From assembly GCA_964503775.1 (NCBI GenBank), contig CAZDBS010000007.1, positions 1 through 28,146 on the forward strand: 28,146 bases of DNA. The letters run 5' to 3'. Below, piece after piece: positions 7,596-13,628 of this stretch. Numbering within the stretch: the first letter of the stretch is position 1; every line of letters starts with the position of its first letter. A program made the position numbers and the translations under genes. Below the pieces are notes generated by a model. That model saw nothing but the letters and a program-made list of their open reading frames with translations, did no database searches and was not told the DNA's origin. This DNA is from CAZDBS01 sp964503775. Lineage in GTDB: Bacteria > Patescibacteriota > Saccharimonadia > Saccharimonadales > CAZDBS01.

Positions 7596-8552
7596 GTGAG
7601 AGAGAAGGATTTGCATGAAACTCGACGACCGAGACGGCGACTGGCCACCTGGCTTGGTGTAGCAGCAGCGTCGGTTGTTTCTATCAACCCCATCGCTGAA
7701 GCCGCTATCCAGATGGACGAACAACGCTCTGTTCGTGAGGCAGTCAGTGCCGAGACGAGGTTTACCCGGCAGGCACTGGAAGAAAACAAAGCAAAGTTTG
7801 TTTATAATTTTCGTTCCAAAACAGGGGTTGAGTTTGACATCTATCAGACTACGGTAGGCAATCAACAACCGTTTACCGTCGACCCTGATAAGTTTGACAA
7901 CCTAGTAGGCTATGTTCTCGAGCGGCTAGAGGTTTACAGTGGGCAACAAACCGTCTATCCGCCCGAAGCAATGAAAGCTTTGATTGCCAGAGGTCGAAAG
8001 GGTCAATTGCTCGACACTACCATGACGATCATCCTGTCAAATGATAGCTCGACATGCATAACCCGGTCGGCAGACAAAACGACAATCAACAACTACTTTG
8101 TGGTTCCGTCTGAAAGATCAGAGTGCGTGTATATCGGTACTAGTCGGTCATATCCGTCGCAGGTCCCTACAAGGACTCGCAAACACCTGCCTGTTATTTT
8201 GGCCGGGGGCTCAACCTATGCCCTTACAGTAGCGCCGTTGGATTACGCCGCAGCCCAGTACCTACTCCATCCCAATTTAAGGATGCTTACCGGGGTGATT
8301 GAAGACTCTCCCAATAGGCAAACACCACCACGTTTGTTCGAAGTTACTGACGCCGGCGTCAATAACACGAGCCTTCTCGCCCATGAGTTAGGGCATGGGT
8401 TTTCGTCACTCTTGGACCTTCCGCCTGATCGGACTCTCGCCGATAATGAGCATCGACAGATTGTCTATCCTCTCGAGAACGACGTGCGTTTTAGGTGCGT
8501 CGTTGACCCGGCTAAATCGATAATCATGCCCATCGAACCTGTCGCCGCCTGA
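7596..8552 (+). CDS. Exported metzincin-like zinc metalloprotease candidate
   Basis: 318 aa. An Arg-rich N-terminus (RRPRRR) is followed by a hydrophobic stretch and AEAA, a signal peptide or anchor. The body is unrecognised until LLAHELGHGFSSLLD (about residues 263-277), an HExxH zinc motif, and then SIIMP about 8 residues before the end, which resembles the Met-turn of metzincins. The third metal ligand normally found at H-E-x-x-H-x-x-G-x-x-H/D is not in exact register; an Asp lies one residue late. No ATG exists near the start; GTG 7596 is supported by a consensus promoter ending 8 nt upstream. The protein stops just after the Met-turn, short for the class. Function is inferred from motifs only. 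Confidence 0.7.
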   Translation: MREKDLHETRRPRRRLATWLGVAAASVVSINPIAEAAIQMDEQRSVREAVSAETRFTRQALEENKAKFVYNFRSKTGVEFDIYQTTVGNQQPFTVDPDKFDNLVGYVLERLEVYSGQQTVYPPEAMKALIARGRKGQLLDTTMTIILSNDSSTCITRSADKTTINNYFVVPSERSECVYIGTSRSYPSQVPTRTRKHLPVILAGGSTYALTVAPLDYAAAQYLLHPNLRMLTGVIEDSPNRQTPPRLFEVTDAGVNNTSLLAHELGHGFSSLLDLPPDRTLADNEHRQIVYPLENDVRFRCVVDPAKSIIMPIEPVAA

Positions 8553-8592
8553 TTGTCGGTGAGGTATGATGGATGAATAAGGAGAAACTGTC

Positions 8593-9951
8593 ATGGGTAT
8601 CCGCTCGCTAGCCAAAAAAATCATCCCGGTATCGTTGTTTGAGAGAATTGAACCTCTTGGTCATCTCGGGGAGGCGATACTGGTCAACATCCGATATGGT
8701 TTTCCGGCGCGTGGCATGAAAGTGATAGGGGTAACTGGAACTGATGGCAAGACAACCACAGCGACGCTGATTCAAAAAATGTTACAGGTCTCTGGCAAGA
8801 GGGTAGGGCTCCTCACTACCATCTCGATAGATTATGGCGATGGTCCCAAGCCAAACCCTACTCGCCTGACTAGCCTCGGAGCGGCTGCGCTGGCCAGGAA
8901 TTTAAAAGAGCTTCGCAAACACCACCTTGATTACCTTGTACTTGAGACCACTAGCCATGCCCTAGCCCAGTATCGGGTCTGGGGCGTACCCTACACCGTA
9001 GCGGTGATGACCAACCTAACTCACGAACATCTCGATTATCACAAGACGTTTGAGCGTTATCGCGACGCCAAAGTCAGGTTATTTCGATTAACAGATAAAA
9101 ACCATGCCGGTCTACGGACAGGTGTCATCAATGCTGATGATCCAAGTGCGGAGTATTTTGCCAGAGCTATATCCGTGCCGGTCACGTATGGTATTAAAAA
9201 CGGCGATCTGAAAGCTAGCAATATACGGCTAGCATCAAATGGCTCTCGTTTTACCGCCCATATTGACGAGGATGAGTACCGAATCCAATGTCATCTTCCT
9301 GGGAGCTTCAATGTTATGAATGCCCTGGCGGCCGTTGGTGCTGGGCGAGTGCTGGGACTCACCAAGGAACAAATAGAGAAGGGGATTGACGCCCTAGAGA
9401 ATGTCGAAGGCCGGATGAATACTATTGATGAGGGCCAGGATTTCACGGTGATTGTCGATTATGCCCATACACCGGAGTCATTCGAAAAAGTGTTCAAGGA
9501 AATCAAACCGGTGACCAAAGGTCGGTTGATTTCAGTCTTTGGAAGTGCGGGGCGGCGTGATGAAGCCAAGCGTCCGAAGCAAGGCCAGATTGCCGGACAG
9601 TACAGCGACATCGTTATCGTGACAGAGGAGGATGACCGCGATATGGACGGAGAGGCGATTCTGCAGGAGATTGCCGCTGGCGCCGAAGCAGCTGGGAAAA
9701 CACGTAACCAGGACTTATTCCTAGTGCACAAACGCGAGGAGGCAATTCAGCGAGCCATTTCACTTGCCAAGACTGGTGATACGATTGTGCTTCTCGGCAA
9801 GGGCCACGAGAAGTCTATACTCGGTAATGGGCCAAAAGCAGCCGAGTTAAGACATTTACCCCAAGATGACACCAACCCCGACCGCGTAGTGAAGCGTGAC
9901 TATGACGAGATTACTGTAGCTAGAGAGGCGCTTCGAGAACGGCTAGTCTGA
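8593..9951 (+). CDS. MurE-like Mur ligase lacking the N-terminal domain
   Basis: 452 aa. The Mur-ligase ATPase loop VTGTDGKTTT (about 47-56) sits close to the N-terminus. The MurE-type central segment follows (TNLTHEHLDYHKTFERYRDAKVRLF), then the C-terminal domain (VIVDYAHTPESFEKVF, GSAGRRDEAKRP, GKGHE). These support an amide-bond ligase adding the third stem-peptide residue of peptidoglycan. The UDP-binding N-terminal domain of about 90 residues is reduced to about 40. The DNPR/DNPA amino-acid selectivity motif reads EEDDRD, so the added residue cannot be told. AAGGAG lies 8 nt before the ATG, and TATGAT at 8565-8570 is a possible -10. Cytoplasmic. Confidence 0.85.
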   Translation: MGIRSLAKKIIPVSLFERIEPLGHLGEAILVNIRYGFPARGMKVIGVTGTDGKTTTATLIQKMLQVSGKRVGLLTTISIDYGDGPKPNPTRLTSLGAAALARNLKELRKHHLDYLVLETTSHALAQYRVWGVPYTVAVMTNLTHEHLDYHKTFERYRDAKVRLFRLTDKNHAGLRTGVINADDPSAEYFARAISVPVTYGIKNGDLKASNIRLASNGSRFTAHIDEDEYRIQCHLPGSFNVMNALAAVGAGRVLGLTKEQIEKGIDALENVEGRMNTIDEGQDFTVIVDYAHTPESFEKVFKEIKPVTKGRLISVFGSAGRRDEAKRPKQGQIAGQYSDIVIVTEEDDRDMDGEAILQEIAAGAEAAGKTRNQDLFLVHKREEAIQRAISLAKTGDTIVLLGKGHEKSILGNGPKAAELRHLPQDDTNPDRVVKRDYDEITVAREALRERLV

Positions 9952-9994
9952 TCCCGAGCTTTATTAAGTCCATGTTTTATGATTTAATAATCTT

Positions 9995-10279
9995 ATGACA
10001 CAACCGCAAGGTGAAGGGATAACTGATGAACAAATAACACTTACCTTGAGTGAGCTAAGTGGTTTTTTATCAGAGCTAGCCGGCGACTGGGAAAGCCGCA
10101 GACAGCTAGCCCTACAGAGCCCTGTTCCTTCGGTATCTGAGGAAACAACTAAAGCCTTGATGGATATTGGTAAGGTCGTCGGCGCAACTGAGGTACTAAG
10201 AAGTCTTGCCAACTTCTGTGCGGTTCGCAGAACTATCGCCGATTTAGAGCAGGAAGCAAATGGCGGAATTGACAAATAA
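9995..10279 (+). CDS. Hypothetical protein, 94 aa, acidic and helical
   Basis: Residues 1-10 are polar; the rest is predicted helical with an amphipathic pattern (LSELSGFLSELAGDWESRRQLAL, then ALMDIGKVVGATEVLRSLANFCAVRRTIADLEQEA). No signal peptide, no membrane helix, no known motif. A TTTAAT box (9983-9988) ends 6 nt before the ATG, with a poor -35 (TTTATT, 17-bp spacing), suggesting a leaderless transcript. The gene's last bases overlap the promoter of the next gene. Confidence 0.6.
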   Translation: MTQPQGEGITDEQITLTLSELSGFLSELAGDWESRRQLALQSPVPSVSEETTKALMDIGKVVGATEVLRSLANFCAVRRTIADLEQEANGGIDK

Positions 10280-10297
10280 GCATAAACGTGATAGCAT
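10269..10297 (+). promoter_or_regulatory. Promoter of the 81-aa hypothetical
   Basis: TTGACA (10269-10274), 17-bp spacer, TAGCAT (10292-10297). The spacer begins with AATAAGCATAA, the same 11 bases in the same position as in the promoter at 13629-13657. Confidence 0.6.
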
Positions 10298-10330
10298 CGA
10301 AACTAACATTACTAAAACAAAAAGGTACAC

Positions 10331-10576
10331 ATGACTTCCGAAACAGTAAACACAACTCCAACTCTCCCAGAATTGCCATCTGGCCAAGAGGAAGCAAAGC
10401 CAGTAGTCGACGACACGGCCCAAAAGGCGCTTGAAGCGGCAGGCGTAGAATTGGCAAAGATCCAGACAGAGACAAAGCAACAGGCAAGGGTAGTTGGTAT
10501 TGATCCTGCAACCGGTGTCGTTATGGTTGGTGACGAGAAGGGGAATCTTCCATACGAGTCTGGTCGTCGAGCCTAA
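10331..10576 (+). CDS. Hypothetical protein, 81 aa
   Basis: Disordered, Thr/Pro/Glu-rich N-terminus (to about residue 25), a short helix (TAQKALEAAGVELAKIQTET), then a compact C-terminal segment ARVVGIDPATGVVMVGDEKG that looks like a small beta hairpin. It has a consensus promoter and AAAAAGG about 6 nt before the ATG, giving a leader of about 27 nt, unlike the leaderless neighbours. The stop overlaps by 4 bp the stop of the convergent amidinohydrolase gene. No family recognised. Confidence 0.6.
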   Translation: MTSETVNTTPTLPELPSGQEEAKPVVDDTAQKALEAAGVELAKIQTETKQQARVVGIDPATGVVMVGDEKGNLPYESGRRA

Positions 10577-11370
10577 CTTCTGAGCTCCAGCGTCAGACAC
10601 TTCACGCCGCCACCCGATTTCTGAAATTCACCGATAGGGGTCTCATGAACCGTGAGGCCTCTTTCTTTGTATTTGAGGATGAGTTCACGGGCACCCTGCG
10701 GAACTATGATCTGATCAGTATTGGCCATAGCGTTGAGTCCATAGACCAGTGCATCTGCGTCAGTTGCTTCGATAACATTGGGGACCGTTTCGCGAATAGT
10801 GCGCAGTCCCTCGTCGGTAAACGCTTTCGGATATATTGCCACAGTATCGTTACTGACGATAGTCAGGCAGGTGTCGAGATGATAAAAGCGAGCATCGGCA
10901 AGTTGGAGGCTTATGACTTTTCGTTGAAAAAATTTACTGAGTTCGGTATGGACTGGTTTATCAGAGCGCCAGGGATAACCAGCAAAGATGAGGTCGTTCC
11001 AGGGTAGTGCGTCACCCTCGCCTTCGAAGTTGTATTTGGGGTGCAAGAATTCTGAGTACCCGGCGTCTCTGAACCACTTTTCAAAACACGCTGTCTCTGG
11101 TTGTCGATCGGGTTGACGAAAGTTGGGCAAAGCTACCTTGCCGTCGATAACCAGTGCACCGTTGGCCGTGAAGACCATGTCGGGTAGATGTTCGATAGGG
11201 TCGATGAGCTGGACGTCCCAGCCAAGTTGTTCGGTGTAGAGCGAATACAATTTTTGCCATTGTTGGCCAGCCAGTTTGGGATCGACTGGGTTGTCGGTAT
11301 CCATCCACGGATTAATCTCGTACTCGATGTCGAAATAAGTCGGTGGACACATCAGGATAGTTTTGGACAT
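10573..11370 (-). CDS. Amidinotransferase / dimethylarginine dimethylaminohydrolase family enzyme
   Basis: 265 aa, full length for the guanidino-modifying pentein fold. Visible motifs: MVFTANGAL (about 65-73), NFEGEGDAL (114-122) with the substrate-binding acidic residues, FYHLDTCL with His164 and Asp166, and GGGVKCLTL with Cys258 as the expected nucleophile. The Cys-His-acid set is intact, so it should hydrolyse or transfer a guanidino/amidino group (arginine, methylarginine or similar). The exact substrate cannot be read from sequence. A TATACT box (11381-11386, minus strand) ends 10 nt before the ATG, giving a very short leader. No arginine deiminase pathway genes are adjacent. Confidence 0.85.
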   Translation of the reverse strand: MSKTILMCPPTYFDIEYEINPWMDTDNPVDPKLAGQQWQKLYSLYTEQLGWDVQLIDPIEHLPDMVFTANGALVIDGKVALPNFRQPDRQPETACFEKWFRDAGYSEFLHPKYNFEGEGDALPWNDLIFAGYPWRSDKPVHTELSKFFQRKVISLQLADARFYHLDTCLTIVSNDTVAIYPKAFTDEGLRTIRETVPNVIEATDADALVYGLNAMANTDQIIVPQGARELILKYKERGLTVHETPIGEFQKSGGGVKCLTLELRS

Positions 11371-11440
11371 ACTTCAGGCCAGTATAACGCTAAGTGATTT
11401 ATGTAGCCACGTATTTCACTCTTGAGCTAGTTTTGTGTGG

Positions 11441-11548
11441 AAAAGAAAAACGGGCGATCGGGGTGTTGCTGGGTGAAGAGGGGGCGTAAGCTTGTGAGCC
11501 TACACTTGTGGTTGGTTTCTTCTTGTTGCAACAGGCGATCAAGCCCGT
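11441..11548 (-). terminator. Composite stem and T-rich tail, minus strand
   Basis: Read on the minus strand, ACGGGC-TT-GATC-GCC-TGTTGC (11548-11528) pairs with GCAACA-CCCC-GATC-GCCCGT (11469-11450) in three helices with small internal loops, followed at once by TTTTCTTTT. Inside lies a further 7-bp hairpin (11486-11503, AGCCTAC/GTAAGCT arms). This looks like the structured, intrinsically terminated 3' end of the transcript of the 127-aa gene at 11629-12012, or a small RNA. Confidence 0.5.
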
Positions 11549-11571
11549 GTTACGTTGTCCTCCGGACCGAA

Positions 11572-11622
11572 CCCCCTGGGAGCAATCACAAGTACTGTAG
11601 TGATTGTTGTTCTCCCAGGGGG
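11572..11622. repeat. Strong 51-nt hairpin downstream of the 127-aa gene
   Basis: CCCCCTGGGAG (11572-11582) is perfectly complementary to CTCCCAGGGGG (11612-11622). Inside, AATCAC (11584-11589) pairs with GTGATT (11600-11605), leaving a 10-nt loop. It starts 6 nt after the stop of the minus-strand gene and has no T tract itself. Confidence 0.65.
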
Positions 11623-11628
11623 CAGAGG

Positions 11629-12012
11629 TCATCGGATGCTGCTGGTGCTGCTTCTCCGTGCAGGAACAACCCGCCGCTCAGTCTTGAGCCAGTCGCTGGC
11701 GGCCTGGTGGATGTGCTCACCCAGCCTGTACAGGTTCTTCGCCTGCACCAGGCTGTGTTGACGGAAGTTGTTTCCGACGAACACGACTGCCCAGTTGGCG
11801 ACACCTGCCCTGGTGTGGTGACGGCTCGGTACGACATCGCGAATGATGGCGCGGCCGATCCGATCCTTCAGGGCGAGGACGAGCCGTGACTGCTCGTCTG
11901 GTGTTAGATCGGGGAAGAAGTTGATGTGAACCTTCGCGGGCTTCTGGGTGTTGTCTGGGATGACAACCTCCACGAGTTCGCTTCCGGTTTCCACCCTTGT
12001 GGTGGTTTTCAT
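11629..12012 (-). CDS. Hypothetical protein, 127 aa, in a GC-rich segment
   Basis: Supported by a consensus promoter (TTGACT, 17 bp, TAAAAT) and by GGGAG about 8 nt before the ATG. The first 90 residues look folded (VEVVIPDN, KVHINFFPDLTPDEQSRLVLALKDRIGRAII, NWAVVFVGNNFRQHSL); the C-terminus is basic and Ser/Arg-rich (KTERRVVPARRSSTSSIR). The codons are clearly richer in G+C than the genes at 10331 and 12115, which hints at a different origin. No family recognised. The 3' side carries two large RNA hairpins, so the transcript end is heavily structured. Confidence 0.6.
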   Translation of the reverse strand: MKTTTRVETGSELVEVVIPDNTQKPAKVHINFFPDLTPDEQSRLVLALKDRIGRAIIRDVVPSRHHTRAGVANWAVVFVGNNFRQHSLVQAKNLYRLGEHIHQAASDWLKTERRVVPARRSSTSSIR

Positions 12013-12048
12013 ACAATGCTCCCAACGGTAGGGGACAACTGGTTTCGT

Positions 12049-12107
12049 ATTTTATGACCACGTACACGTGTAGTCAAATTGACTTTGCACTTGTCATTAC
12101 GGATAAT
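12049..12107. promoter_or_regulatory. Back-to-back divergent promoters sharing a dyad
   Basis: Plus strand: TTGACT (12079-12084), 17 bp, GATAAT (12102-12107). Minus strand: TTGACT (12077-12072), 17 bp, TAAAAT (12054-12049). The two -35 boxes face away from each other, one base apart, forming the perfect dyad AGTCAA-A-TTGACT (12072-12084). Confidence 0.75.
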
Positions 12108-12114
12108 TGATGTT

Positions 12115-12723
12115 GTGAGCACACCATTCGAGCCCAATCCTTACGATACCGAGAATATTTTCAGCGAAGAAGATCTTGCTCACTTTGAACTTACGACCAG
12201 TCAGGAATATGCGGAACACGCGCTGGGAATTGCGATGGACAGAGCTCGTGTAGCCTTACTCGATGCAAGTGACATCGAGGCGATCAACGAGAAGAACAGA
12301 TCAATACACGGTATGACGATTACCTATTTTGGATTTCGCGAAGTACCATTTAACCCTGCCTCGTATCAACTTAGTCCCCTGGCAGGACAAGATGATCTTG
12401 GCCTACGTAAGGTCTGGGTGCATGTACTCCCCAAGTACATAATTGACAGGGAAGAAGATCGTGTGCCTGTAGTTGCAGCAACAATGTTTACTACCGACGG
12501 GCGTGTTGTCAGAGCATATATTTGTAGTGAGGGAATTTTCTCTTATGAGCGGGCGAAAGACATGCCTTACGCAGATATCGTCTTAAAAAATGAAGGCGCG
12601 GCAATGCCGATCCTTCATGTAGGGGGCAGACTTAGTGGTATAGATTTGGGAAACGTACTGCGTGCTCTTCGAGAGTTCGGCCTTAAACCATGGAGCGAAG
12701 AGGAAAAAGAAGCAGCGGCTTGA
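12115..12723 (+). CDS. Hypothetical protein, 202 aa
   Basis: An upstream ATG at 12079 falls on the -35 box, so translation should start at GTG 12115, 7 nt after GATAAT; the mRNA is then leaderless. The protein begins STPFEPNPYDTENIFSEEDL, with no signal peptide or membrane helix. It has a mixed alpha/beta pattern: helix at 35-60, strands GMTITYFGFREVPF, KVWVHVLPKYII, RVPVVAATMFTTDGRVVRAYIC, and a C-terminal amphipathic helix LGNVLRALREFGLKPW. Composition matches ordinary genes of the window while both flanks are GC-rich. No family recognised. Confidence 0.7.
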   Translation: MSTPFEPNPYDTENIFSEEDLAHFELTTSQEYAEHALGIAMDRARVALLDASDIEAINEKNRSIHGMTITYFGFREVPFNPASYQLSPLAGQDDLGLRKVWVHVLPKYIIDREEDRVPVVAATMFTTDGRVVRAYICSEGIFSYERAKDMPYADIVLKNEGAAMPILHVGGRLSGIDLGNVLRALREFGLKPWSEEEKEAAA

Positions 12724-12988
12724 CAGGGAAGATAATAGTAGTATCGTAGTATCCAATCTAGCTAGCGCTTAATACTAAGTGCTGGTGTGATATTTCGGCG
12801 TGGGTTACCATGCTGCACCTTGAGATTGTGAAGTTATATCTGTGGGAGCGATGTGCGCACCAACTATGGTGCTCAGATTGCTCCTACAGACAGAGAAGTC
12901 ATTCTGTTTGGTGGCTAGCTGCAGATCAGCGGCCTGGGGATGAACACCCCGAGGAGTTCGTAGTACCACCACAACATGGAGGTATTTC
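12724..12988. other. Non-coding leader region before the tiny-peptide cluster
   Basis: The first 60 bases are AT-rich; G+C then rises. It contains the hairpin at 12840-12889, a shorter GGGG-ATGAACA-CCCC hairpin near 12937-12951, and the Shine-Dalgarno for the first tiny ORF. No convincing consensus promoter is visible; TTATAT at 12834-12839 is a possible -10, which would put the hairpin at the 5' end of the transcript. Confidence 0.4.
12840..12889 (+). repeat. Two-tier hairpin in the peptide-cluster leader
   Basis: CTGTGGGAGC (12840-12849) pairs with GCTCCTACAG (12880-12889), 10 bp with one G.U. Inside, TGCGCACC pairs with GGTGCTCA with one mismatch around the loop AACTAT. The arms vary compatibly with a folded RNA. 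Not matched to a known RNA family. Confidence 0.55.
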
Positions 12989-13123
12989 GTGTCATCAGCG
13001 TTGGCCAAACGAGACCTTGTGTCTCGAGAGTGTCCGAAACGGATTGCTCGCACACAGGTGCTTTTCAAGCGTCTAGGAAAGACGAAGAGCGGCGCCAGCA
13101 TTCAGCGAGTGGTTCGCGTCTGA
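12989..13123 (+). CDS. Tiny basic protein 1 of 3 (44 aa)
   Basis: GTG start with TGGAGG 6 nt upstream (12977-12982). It begins MSSALAKRDLVSRE and ends SGASIQRVVRV; about 12 of 44 residues are Lys or Arg and only two (Asp9, Glu14) are acidic. Likely nucleic-acid or ribosome binding if translated. A longer overlapping frame (12976-13242) lacks a ribosome binding site and is less credible. Followed by two similar ORFs in the same orientation. Too short for homology by eye; real translation is inferred from the repeated Shine-Dalgarno arrangement. Confidence 0.45.
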   Translation: MSSALAKRDLVSRECPKRIARTQVLFKRLGKTKSGASIQRVVRV

Positions 13124-13159
13124 CGCGGCCAATTAGACACGAGTATCGAGGGGAGGGAA

Positions 13160-13264
13160 ATGAATCCGCAAGAGCGCAATCGGACTCGGCGTCACCAGAA
13201 TGGCCAGAACAAGTGCCCCAAGGTGATGTCCGCCAACCGTAAGAAGGTTCGTCGCAACCGCTGA
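13160..13264 (+). CDS. Tiny basic protein 2 of 3 (34 aa)
   Basis: ATG start preceded by GAGGGGAGGGAA, a strong Shine-Dalgarno. The peptide begins MNPQERNRTRRHQNG and ends ANRKKVRRNR; over a third of residues are Lys or Arg, with one Glu. It resembles an RNA-binding tail or a very small ribosome-associated protein, but no family can be named. It lies 36 bp after ORF 1 and 20 bp before ORF 3, consistent with one mRNA. Confidence 0.45.
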   Translation: MNPQERNRTRRHQNGQNKCPKVMSANRKKVRRNR

Positions 13265-13284
13265 TCCGACCAACGAGGAGCCCA

Positions 13285-13383
13285 ATGGCCCAGCAGAAAA
13301 CGAAGGAGAAGAAGGAAGACGGCAGGGGCTGGAAGTCGCGAGGCAACAGGCGCAAGCGCCCGTCAACCAGCACCAAGAAGTAG
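13285..13383 (+). CDS. Tiny basic protein 3 of 3 (32 aa)
   Basis: ATG start with GAGGAG 6 nt upstream (13275-13280). It begins MAQQKTKEKKEDGRGWKS and ends NRRKRPSTSTKK; Lys/Arg make up about 13 of 32 residues and a single Trp is the only large hydrophobic residue, so it is probably disordered. Same orientation and spacing as the two preceding ORFs. Followed by an AGGAGG (13413-13418) leading only to a 3-codon reading frame. Confidence 0.45.
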   Translation: MAQQKTKEKKEDGRGWKSRGNRRKRPSTSTKK

Positions 13384-13582
13384 TCGTCCGCGTCGGCTCG
13401 TTCCCTACGACCAGGAGGTCTGAATGGGAGTCTGACTCTGAAGTAGATATACAACAAGCGGGTGGCCATCAGGTCGAGAGAGGTGGCTTCGCGCATGCGA
13501 GTCCAAGGCCTCCTTCCGGAGCCACCTCTCAACACCTAACTTCTCACACTTCACAATCTCAATCTCAACTGACATTATTCCG
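13384..13582. other. 3' region of the peptide cluster
   Basis: Holds an orphan AGGAGG (13413-13418) followed by a 3-codon frame at 13423-13434, the branched hairpin at 13478-13530, and a C/T-rich run before the terminator at 13583. A 25-codon frame (13462-13539) overlaps the hairpin and has no ribosome binding site. Otherwise nothing recognised. Confidence 0.4.
13478..13530 (+). ncRNA. Candidate branched RNA element
   Basis: GAGAGGTGGCT (13478-13488) and AGCCACCTCTC (13520-13530) form a perfect 11-bp closing stem. The enclosed 31 nt can fold into two smaller hairpins, TCGC-GCAT-GCGA and CTCC-TTCC-GGAG, giving a three-way junction. It lies 52 nt before an intrinsic terminator, so it may be the 3' domain of a structured transcript. 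Confidence 0.45.
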
Positions 13583-13610
13583 AAAATACCTTCCCCAGGA
13601 GGGTATTTTT
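13583..13610. terminator. Intrinsic terminator, probably bidirectional
   Basis: AAAATACCTTCC (13583-13594) pairs with GGAGGGTATTTT (13598-13609) over 12 bp (one G.U) around a 3-nt loop, followed by T. The A-rich left arm makes it work in the other direction too. It closes the peptide-cluster transcript before the promoter at 13629. Confidence 0.8.
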
Positions 13611-13628
13611 GATTACTGAACAATTACA

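Noticed and set aside
11399..11632. 77-codon minus-strand frame after the 127-aa gene
   Set aside because: It covers the 51-nt hairpin and the T-rich tail and has no ribosome binding site.
11437..11889. 150-codon plus-strand frame
   Set aside because: Cys/Ser/Pro-rich with no folded pattern, runs across both hairpins and opposite the promoter-supported 127-aa gene.
12976..13242. 88-codon plus-strand frame overlapping tiny ORFs 1 and 2
   Set aside because: No ribosome binding site before its ATG, whereas both overlapped ORFs have strong ones.
13423..13434. Three-codon frame behind a perfect AGGAGG
   Set aside because: Too short to call; possibly a leader or start-stop element, but nothing further supports it.
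13065..13535. 156-codon open frame on the minus strand
   Set aside because: GTG start without a ribosome binding site, low-complexity Arg/Ser/Pro content typical of an antisense frame in GC-rich DNA, and it spans the branched hairpin and all of ORFs 2 and 3.
13462..13539. 25-codon fourth peptide
   Set aside because: No ribosome binding site and it overlaps the branched RNA element.
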